From NCBI RefSeq assembly GCF_000003815.2, contig NC_049993.1, forward strand, positions 17,656,541-17,694,138: a DNA stretch of 37,598 bases. Reading direction: 5' to 3'. The position numbers and the translations under genes are program-made. Position 1 is the first letter of the stretch. Every line of letters begins with the position of its first letter. A model generated the notes under the pieces. It was not told the DNA's origin and ran no database searches. It saw nothing but the letters and a program-made list of their open reading frames with translations. Below, piece after piece: positions 1 through 8,518 of this stretch. Source of the DNA: Branchiostoma floridae. Its lineage: Eukaryota > Chordata > Leptocardii > Amphioxiformes > Branchiostomatidae.

Positions 1-2988
1 CATTCAAATGGCGGGCACTAGTCATGTGACCTCCTTGCGGGACTGTTCTATAAGTATCGCGGGAGGGACTGTTGTAGCATAGCTTCTCATACAACCATTT
101 TAGAGTGAATTCTGAACAAGATTTTCATTTCATAGAACTATCATCTGACTGATATTTACAATGTGGTCATTTTTTCTGTGCTATTATTACCCAGGTTTGA
201 GGAACTTAGTGCAAATTTGGATATTGATTCACCTCAGTGCCCAATTAATGTACAAAAGGCTCAGACACATTAGTATTATAAACCTGAATAGGGGCAGGTA
301 ACCAATACTAGAAAAACATAGCTATTTATTATTAACAATACTATTTACATTATAATAATAACTCTTCACCAAACTGGACTTTTCTTATCTTTATTTATCA
401 CAGAAACATTGTTACAATGAGGATTTGATTAGATGAGTATCTGTTACAGTGTGTACAAACTTATTTCAAATACAAAAATGTATTTCGTTTCACTTCCTAA
501 ATATTTTTAAAGTATTGGAAGAAGTTGACACATAAACAATATTAATTGCATTATTTATGTGCAGTAAAATGTGACCACATGCTATCAATAGCCTAATAAA
601 ATGTTGGAACATGGCACAAGCGGGCTCCCCTTCTGAGTACAGAAAAGAAATGTTTTATAACATTTAGTTATGACGTAGAAAATTTCAATTGTAAAATGTA
701 CCTTTATTAACATTTACAAACAAATTGTTTTTTCTCTTCTTAATAAATGACAACAATACAGGTAAGTAAGGTGTGTTTCCTTTTATAACAGGCCAGGTAA
801 GACGCCGTACAGGTAATTAAGGTGTGTTTCCTTTTATAGCAGACCAGGTAAGACACCGTACAGGTGAGTAAGGTGTGTTTCCTTGACTACAGACTAGGTA
901 AGACACCGTACAGGTGAGCAACGTGTATTTCCTTTGATTACAGACCAGGTAAGACACCGTACAGGTGAGTAACGTGTATTTCCTTTGATTACAGACCAGG
1001 TAAGACACCGTACAGGTGAGTAAGGTGTGTTTCCTTGACTACAGACTAGGTAAGACACCGTACAGGTGAGTAACGTGTATTTCCTTTGATTACAGACCAG
1101 GTAAGACACCGCGCAGATGAGTAAGGCGTCTTTCCTTTGCCTATAGACCAGATAGGGCATTATACAGGTAAGTAAGTTGCTTTACTCACCTGTTTAATAC
1201 CTATCTGGCCTATAGGCAAAGGAAAGTTGCTTTACTCACCTGTATAATACCCTGTCTGGTCTATAGGCAAAGTAAAGACATCTTACTTACCAGTATAATG
1301 GCCTATCTGGTCTATAGGCAAAGGGAAGACACCTTACTCACCTGTTTAATGGCCTATCTGGTCTATAGGCAAAGGAAAGACACCTTATCCACCTGTATAA
1401 TGGCCTATCTGGTATATAGACAAGGGAAAGACACCTTACTTACCTGTATAATGCCCCATCTGGTATATAGGCGAAGGAAAGACACCTAACTTACCTGTAT
1501 AATACCCTATCTGGTCTACAGGCAAAGGAAAGTTGCTTTACTCACCTGCATAATACCCTGACTTGGCTATATGGCGAAGGAGAGACGCCTTACTCACCTG
1601 TATAATGGCCCATATGGGATATAGGCCAAGGACAGACGCCTTTCTCACCTGTGTAAGATCCTTTCTGGGCTAAAGGAAATACACGTTACTCACCTGTATG
1701 GTGTCTTACCTGGTCTGTAATCAAAGGAAATACACGTTACTCACATGCACGGTGTCATACCTGGTCTGTTATAAAAAGAAACACACCTTACTTACCTGTA
1801 TGGTGTCTTACCTGGCCTGTTATCAAAGGAAATACACGTTACTCACCTGTATGGTGTCTTACCTGGTCTGTAATCAGAGGAAATACACGTTACTCACCTG
1901 TACGGTGTCTTACCTAGTCTGTTATAAAAGGAAACACACCTTACTCACCTGTACGGTGTCTTACCTGGTCTGTAATGAAAGGAAATACACGTTACTCACC
2001 TGTACGGTGTCTTGCCTGGTCTGTGAACAAAGGAAATACACGTTACTCACCTGTATGGTGTCTTACCTGGTCTGTAATCAAAGGAAATACACGTTACTCA
2101 CCTGTACGGTGTCTTACCTGGTCTGTTATAAAAGGAAACACACCTTACTTACCTGTACGGTGTCTTACCTAGTCTGTAGTCAAGGAAACACACCTTACTC
2201 ACCTGTACGGTGTCTTACCTGGTCTGTACTGAAAGGAAATACACGTTACTTACCTGTACGGTGTCTTACCTAGTCTGTTATAAAAGGAAACACACCTTAC
2301 TCACCTGTACGGTGTCTTACCTGGTCTGTAATCAAAGGAAATATACGTTGCTCACCTGTACGGTGTCTTGCTTGTGCCATGTTCCAACATTTTATTAGGC
2401 TATTGATAGCATGTGGTCACATTTTACTGCACATAAATAATGCAATTAATATTGTTTATGTGTCAACTTCTTCCAATACTTTAAAAATATTTAGGAAGTG
2501 AAACGAAATACATTTTTGTATTTGAAATAAGTTTGTACACACTGTAACAGATACTCATCTAATCAAATCCTCATTGTAACAATGTTTCTGTGATAAATAA
2601 AGATAAGAAAAGTCCAGTTTGGTGAAGAGTTATTATTATAATGTAAATAGTATTGTTAATAATAAATAGCTATGTTTTTCTAGTATTGGTTACCTGCCCC
2701 TATTCAGGTTTATAACACTAATGTGTCTGAGCCTTTTGTACATTAATTGGGCACTGAGGTGAATCAATATCCAAATTTGCACTAAGTTCCTCAAACCTGG
2801 GTAATAATAGCACAGAAAAAATGACCACATTGTAAATATCAGTCAGATGATAGCACTATGAAATGAAAATCTTGTTCAGAATTCACTCTAAAATGGTTGT
2901 ATGAGAAGCTATGCTACAACAGTCCCTCCCGCGATACTTATAGAACAGTCCCGCAAGGAGGTCACATGACTAGTGCCCGCCATTTTGA
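1..2988. mobile_element. Foldback element with ~620-bp inverted arms
   Basis: Bases 1 to about 620 reappear in reverse complement at about 2370-2988. I see only scattered mismatches between the arms, for example 2 bases near position 137 and 1 near 273, so they are either young or homogenised. The left arm has an extra ~140 bp (about 621-762) with no counterpart on the right. Between the arms lies a 51-bp minisatellite. No transposase reading frame is visible, so the element would be non-autonomous. The architecture of long inverted arms around tandem repeats is that of foldback (FB/TU-type) transposons. The window starts at or inside the left end, so a target-site duplication cannot be checked. 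The outermost bases differ slightly between the arms, which places the true end near the GGCGGGCAC motif or just outside it. Confidence 0.85.
763..2365. repeat. 51-bp minisatellite, orientation switch near 1179
   Basis: The core repeats with a period of about 51 bp. From about 763 to 1170 the units read in one orientation (plus-strand GGTAAGACACCGTACAGGTG). From about 1190 to 2365 they read in the opposite orientation (plus-strand GGTGTCTTACCTGGTCTGT). The switch sits on a short imperfect palindrome at 1165-1192. Units between 1190 and 1680 are more diverged than those between 1690 and 2365. Because 51 is divisible by 3, the right half stays open as a 17-residue repeat (consensus VSYLVCNQRKYTLLTCT) from 1698 to 2273. 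I regard this as a by-product of the period and not as a gene. In the orientation of the left half, each unit contains good matches to 5' and 3' splice-site consensus sequences. Confidence 0.85.
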
Positions 2989-4410
2989 ATTGCTATAGTT
3001 AAAGTATGGTAGTATCGTCGCCGTACATTTTGACCAAAAACAGGGACTTAGAATGCTTGTAAAGCATGGAAACTCCGTACACATCAATGGGACACCATCT
3101 TGAACATGTTTGTGGCGGTAGGTTTAGGTGTCGTTGCGCGACGGCCGATATTTTTGTGGATATAGTGGGCATTCGCTAAAAAGACATTTTGCTGGGCGTT
3201 CGCTAAAAAGACCATCGAGAATCGAAAACTTTGATTTATGTCACTTCGGGTCAATGGATTGACTTGAAACTCAGGATCAATACATGGGAGCACAACGTGG
3301 ACATATTCCAAGCAAAAAAAATGAGATTCGTGCAGCGCGGACTTCTCTAGAGTGGGCGTTTGTGGGCATTCGCTAAAAAGACCCTCCCATATTTTTCCAG
3401 TTCAAGAACGTCAGTAGTCTTAAGCGTCTCCTTGAGGTATCTGGGCCGTCGAAAACCAAGGAAATAAGAGATGAAGGTATATCTAAGACAGCGTATCCCT
3501 TTGAGCAAAATCAAAGAGTGGACGGGAATGACCCTTGCCGAAACCCAAGCTCGGGCCCACGACAGGGTGAGATGGAGGGAGGTGTGCTCAGCTGCTAAGT
3601 GCCCCCACGACCACCCCCGGTCAAGGGACCGGTAATATATATATAAGCGGTAATCCCTTTGAAAACATCGCAAAATGCCTTAGAGCAAGATTTCCATCTG
3701 AAACATACATTTGTAAGCCACAGGACAAGGGTGATTTCTAACGGCCCGTAAGGACATCCTAACTGAGTTAAATGCCTCGGGTAATAAACACAAGTACACG
3801 TATGTTGAAAATAATAGCTCAGCCTCCTTTGCTACCACAAGTAGCATCACAAAGACCACCTAAAGAGCAAGTTTTCTATCTAAACCATACCTTTGTAAGC
3901 CACGGGGCAGGGGTGATTTCTAACGGCCCGTAAGGACCTCCTAGATGATGTAACTGCCCCAGGTAATGAACAGGACATACACACGTGTAGTGCAAATTAC
4001 AGCTCAGCGCGCTTAAATTTTGCTTCCCGGGGAGCGATAACGACTGCCTGAAGTACTCGATTTCCATTGAAAAAAGGCTGAGTACAGTACAAGGCCACCC
4101 GTGGCATTGAGAACTGCCCCGGTGGCCTTGCCGAACAGACTTCCCATGTCATGAAAAGCTAAGTGCACTAAAAGGACACGTCTTAGCGACTTCTGTGATC
4201 TCAAATGGTCCGGAAAAGCATCTTGAGGCCATCGACTTTGCGAAAGAAATCGTGAGCATCGCATCGAACGTCTTGAACGTGTCTTTGCCCACGTACACGT
4301 GCTGTTAGGGCTTGTATTAAAGCTTGTATGACTGCCCAAAACTGGCCAATCAAAAATTGTCGACGTTCCATTAGACACCTGGGGTAAAAGGTTCTCAAAC
4401 GGATAGTTTT
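2989..4410. other. Intergenic; diverged ~182-bp direct repeat
   Basis: I find no convincing gene here. A phrase like GGCATTCGCTAAAAAGAC (or close variants) occurs three times at about 3168-3383. A diverged tandem pair lies at about 3681-3832 and 3863-4010. Both copies contain GTAAGCCAC, then GGTGATTTCTAACGGCCCGT, then AGCTCAGC. The reading frames in this stretch have no recognisable domain and overlap the repeats. Confidence 0.5.
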
Positions 4411-4414
4411 AATG

Positions 4415-4625
4415 AAAGTGTGAGCGTCGAACGTAACTGGTAGAGCGTTCGGCTTGGAATCTATAGGTCCTGGGTTCGATCCCCACCGTGCCCCCGACGT
4501 TGCGCCCTTGGGAAACGCACTTTACACGATCTTCCTCACTTCACTAAGGTGAAGTGAGCGAGGAAGATGAGTAAGTGACTTCGGTCGGGGAGGTAAAAGA
4601 CTATCATTACCTTGTGTCTGTATAC
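4415..4625 (+). mobile_element. tRNA-derived SINE
   Basis: The segment begins with a tRNA-like head. There is an A-box-like stretch (AACTGGTAGAGCG) near 4435 and a B-box match (GGTTCGATCCC) near 4472. The head is followed by a non-tRNA body with GGGAAACGCACTTTACACG and CTTCGGTCGGGGAGGTAAAAG, motifs I recognise from short interspersed elements of marine invertebrate genomes. It cannot be a functional tRNA, because no acceptor stem pairs across the head. The body contains a strong hairpin at about 4531-4567 (CTTCCTCACTTCA paired with TGAAGTGAGCGAGGAAG). The 3' boundary is approximate. Confidence 0.7.
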
Positions 4626-4899
4626 CGCGTATGTGGCACTGTTAATATAAGTTACAAAACTTGAGTGCAGTGCCACATTGTCCTCGTCTGTCCAAAGCAA
4701 ATAGAAAAAAAAAGTGTGAGCCGACAATATCCACAAATTAACCTTCTTCACCCCAAATAAGGCAGAGCTGTAATTACAGTGCCCTCTGTCGGAACTAGCT
4801 AGAACAACAGCTGGGGGGTACCTCAATGCTCAGTAAACTCCCTACACCATGACGCATTACAGACTAATGTAAACATTAAAAAAAGGTAAAGTTTGCCCA
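4626..4899. other. Intergenic, nothing recognised
   Basis: I see no gene or clear repeat. A 12-base phrase GTGGCACTGTTA near 4632 and the complementary-like GTGCAGTGCCACA near 4664 form a weak inverted pair. Confidence 0.4.
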
Positions 4900-5172
4900 T
4901 ACATCTAAGATGCGTAGGATGGCGTCCATCTCCACTTCGAAGCCCGTGGGCCACACATTTGTGCAAGTCACTACAGCAGGGGATTGGTCCACTGGTATTG
5001 ATGTGTGTTTAACTTCCATACTCTTCCTCATTAGTGCTGAGTGCTAAGCAGAGAAAGCAGCATGTACCATTTTTAGAGTTTTTGGTATGACTCGGTCGGG
5101 GATCGAACTCACGACCTACATTGGTTAAGCATAAAGCAGGCTATTCTGACCGATCCAACCACTTGCTAAGGG
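4900..5172 (-). mobile_element. tRNA-derived SINE, reverse orientation
   Basis: Read on the minus strand, the segment starts near 5172 with a tRNA-like head. An A-box-like GCAAGTGGTTGGATCGG is followed by a B box (GAGTTCGATCCCC) near 5100. The body then contains AAAATGGTACATGCTGCTTT and a tail running to about 4900. It is a different SINE family from the one at 4415. The boundary at the 3' end of the element is not clear. Confidence 0.65.
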
Positions 5173-6040
5173 GCGAATGGACATCTCTGTTACCTGACTG
5201 TGTATTAGTTCATTTGTACAATAATTGAAATTAAGGTACGTGATTCACTACGAAGCTGCGTAAGAAAAAGAAAATAAAATAAGCCGAATCCCAAATCTGC
5301 CTGTAATGTGTAGTGTTTCAATGTCTATTGAGTCTGCAGACTGCAATACATCTACTTGTCTTGACAGTATGAAAATAGATGACGTGACTTATATACCCCG
5401 TGACATTAAGGCTGACATTTGTATCACTTATGAAAATTTAATCATCCCACGCACACGACAATTAAGTGTTTATCTATGCTATTCGTGCAGCAAATTTATT
5501 ATCTACCCTTACGTAACCACTACAAACCAAAGCATGGACATTTCGGCATTCAAAACATGCCTTTGGTACAAAATCTAACACTTTAACATCTTTAACACTT
5601 GTACTATAGCTGAACACAACACGCAGTGGGTAATCCATGAATATGTAGTTTCAGTAATTATAAGCTATATCAATTTGATTCTCGTAATCATCTTTGTGTA
5701 AAAAGAGTCGATTTTCTAGAACTACAAACAAACCTGTATACATCTAAGTTTTTGCCAATAAACTACAAGACTACAGGTCCACTCTATCAAAGCACCTTAG
5801 GTAAAAACAAAACAACGCCCATGTCTATTGGGTGCTTGTATGCGATGGTACAACCACCATACTGGTTGGTTAAAACTGAAATGGTCTAATGATAGCTCAC
5901 ATGCTCTCCTGTAATTCACATTACATAACTGAAAAAGGCAATTATACAATTCTTTTGATGTAAATGTCGATATCAAAGTTAATCATTTATAACTATATTC
6001 CAACATTTGATTTAGATTTTATTGAGCTGCCAAGATCGCG
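5173..6040. other. Intergenic, nothing recognised
   Basis: This is AT-rich sequence. A 90-codon open frame at 5306-5578 on plus has no domain, no flanking splice signals that I trust and skewed composition, so I do not call it a gene. Confidence 0.4.
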
Positions 6041-6044
6041 ACTT

Positions 6045-6497
6045 GTGATCGATGAATCATCATTTTGGTAGATCGCTTAATCGATGGATGGAAAGATTGA
6101 TTGATTGATTGATTGATTTTGAGGCGATTGATCCTAAATATTGCCATACTGCTTTTGATTGATTGTCAAATACAGTTGAAGATTTAAACAAGCTATTTGG
6201 CAACGAATTGACTAATAGATTGATTTATGATTTGATTAATTGATCGGTTGATTGATCGATCAATTGGTTGATTAATGATCAATTAGTCATCTATTAATTT
6301 ATCGATTAATAGATTGACTGATTGATCTTAAAGGGTGTTTTCAAAGAACCCAAAGATTAATGATCAATTAGTTATGGAATTAATTGATTGATTGCTTGAT
6401 TGTTTAATTGATTGATTGATTGATTGATTGATCTTAGAGGGTATTTTTAAAGAACGCAAAGTTTATCCCTCTTATCTCTCCGAAGACCACGAAGATG

Positions 6498-6546
<49 letters not shown>
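6045..6546. repeat. (TTGA)n tetranucleotide tract, 3' flank of the thyroglobulin-domain gene
   Basis: Long imperfect and then perfect runs of TTGA/GATT units occur at about 6088-6120, 6220-6440 and 6495-6546. They abut the stop codon of the minus-strand gene at 6549, so they would lie in its 3' UTR or just beyond. The part at about 6218-6440 is copied almost base for base at 7078-7300. Confidence 0.9.
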
Positions 6547-6547
<1 letters not shown>

Positions 6548-6548
6548 C

Positions 6549-7636
6549 TTAAAGGGTGTTTTTAAAGAACGCAAAGTTGATCCCTCTTATCTCTCCGAAG
6601 ACCACGAAGATGACGACCAACACCGTGAGGATGCAGCCGATCGCGGCCACCACCACAGCGCCGGTGTTCTGTCCCTTCACGAAGTCCAGCAGGGATTCTC
6701 CTGTACCTGAAACACACACGATAGTTAAAAATACTATTTTTTAGGGTAGGGAGTGTAAGGAGCCCCGGTAGAAATCCGATGGTACCCAGGCTAAGAGGAA
6801 GCCCCTGTCCCTTCACGAAGTCCAACAGGGATTCACCTGTACCTGAAACACACACAGTCAGACAATAGTCTTAACTTGAAAGTTCATCTGTGTTGGTCAT
6901 TATTGAAGTAATTTAACTGTAATAGCCAACACAAAATTGGACCCACCATTGTTCATTCCTTTCCAAAGACTGGTGCTGTTCAGTCGAAAATTTGGATGAG
7001 TCGAATTTTTGTGTTGGATATTAAAGTTATATTACTTCAATAAGACAATAGCATGATAGCTCCCGAGTCTCTTCTAATAGATTGATTTATGATTTGATTA
7101 ATTGATCGGTTGATTGATCGATCAATTGGTTGATTAATGATCAATTAGTCATCTATTAATTTATCGATTAATAGATTGACTGATTGATCTTAAAGGGTGT
7201 TTTCAAAGAACCCAAAGATTAATGATCAATTAGTTATGGAATTAATTGATTGATTGCTTGATTGTTTAATTGATTGATTGATTGATTGATTGATCTTAGA
7301 GGGTATGTGGTGCTGTTCAGTCGAAAATTTGGATGAGTCGAATTTTTGTGTTGGATATTAAAGTTATATTACTTCAATAAGACAATAGCATGATAGCTCC
7401 CGAGTCTCTTCTGTTCTCTCTTTTTCGGAGAGGACAGAAGAGACTCGGGAACAATAATATGGTTGGATACCAGGCAAGTCAAAGAACTCCTGGTACCTGA
7501 AACACACACGACAGTCGCAAGAGATGGCAGATTCCATCAAATTCAATACATTCTCGGTGCTGTTGATGGTATGTGCCCTCTGGTAGAACATACAGAAACT
7601 ACACCGCAGGAACACATCAATGCACAATCACATGAA

Positions 7637-7680
<44 letters not shown>

Positions 7681-8483
7681 CAGAGTGAGAGAGAGAGAGT
7701 GTGAGACAGAGAGAGGAGAGATAGATAGGGAGCGTGTGTTTGTGTGTGAGTTAGAAAGGAGAGAGGGAGACAGATGAGAGAGAGGTGAGAGAATGAGAGG
7801 ATAGAGATGAAAGAGAGACAGATGAGAGAATGAGAGATGAGGAGAGGAAGATGAGAGGGATCCGAAGAGGGGAGAGGGAGAGAGATTGGGCGAGAGAACA
7901 CACGAGCCAAAATGCACATCACTCCGTTGGTGTTTGGTCATTTAAACATCACCAATCTCCAATGAAACAAGACACCATCAAATGGTTTACCTTTAGTCTT
8001 CCAGTAAGTGGCACAGTCGTGTTGCATGCTGCCCCTCCTGCCCGTCTCCTGGTAGATGGTACCGTCCTGCGGGTGTGCGCAGTAGCAGAAGCCGGTGGAG
8101 CCGTGACACTGTTTGGTACTGAAGCTGCCGTCCTGCTCACACTGCTTCACAAACTCTCCCGGCATCGGGGACGGGTTGGGTCTACAGGCTGGAAAGGATA
8201 GGTTGGAGTCATTGGAGACTGAAGTTTGTTTCTGGTTCTTCTTCTGTCTGTGTGTCTGTCTGCTGTCTGTCTGTCAGTTTGGCTGTCGATATCTGTCTAT
8301 CTGTCTGTCTCTCTCTCTCTGTATGTGTCTGTCTGTCTCTATGTATATCAGTTTGGCTGTCTGTGCTCGACTGTCTGTCTATCTGCCTGTCTGTCTATTT
8401 GTCTGTCTTTCTGTCTGTCTGTCTGCCTGTCAGTTTGTCTGTCTGTATCGGCCTGTCTGTCTGTCTGTCTATCTATCAATCTA

Positions 8484-8518
<35 letters not shown>

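Noticed and set aside
763-2365. Possible CRISPR-like array (regular ~51-bp units)
   Set aside because: There are no alternating constant repeats and unique spacers; whole units are similar to each other, the array changes orientation, and the surroundings are an animal genome with foldback arms.
4430-4500. Possible tRNA gene
   Set aside because: A- and B-box-like motifs are present, but the ends do not pair as an acceptor stem and a typical SINE body follows.
5306-5578. 90-codon plus-strand open frame
   Set aside because: No domain, no clear splice context and AT-rich composition like the flanks.
7543-7941. Open frames on both strands of the GA tract
   Set aside because: They are translations of a GA/TC microsatellite in an intron.
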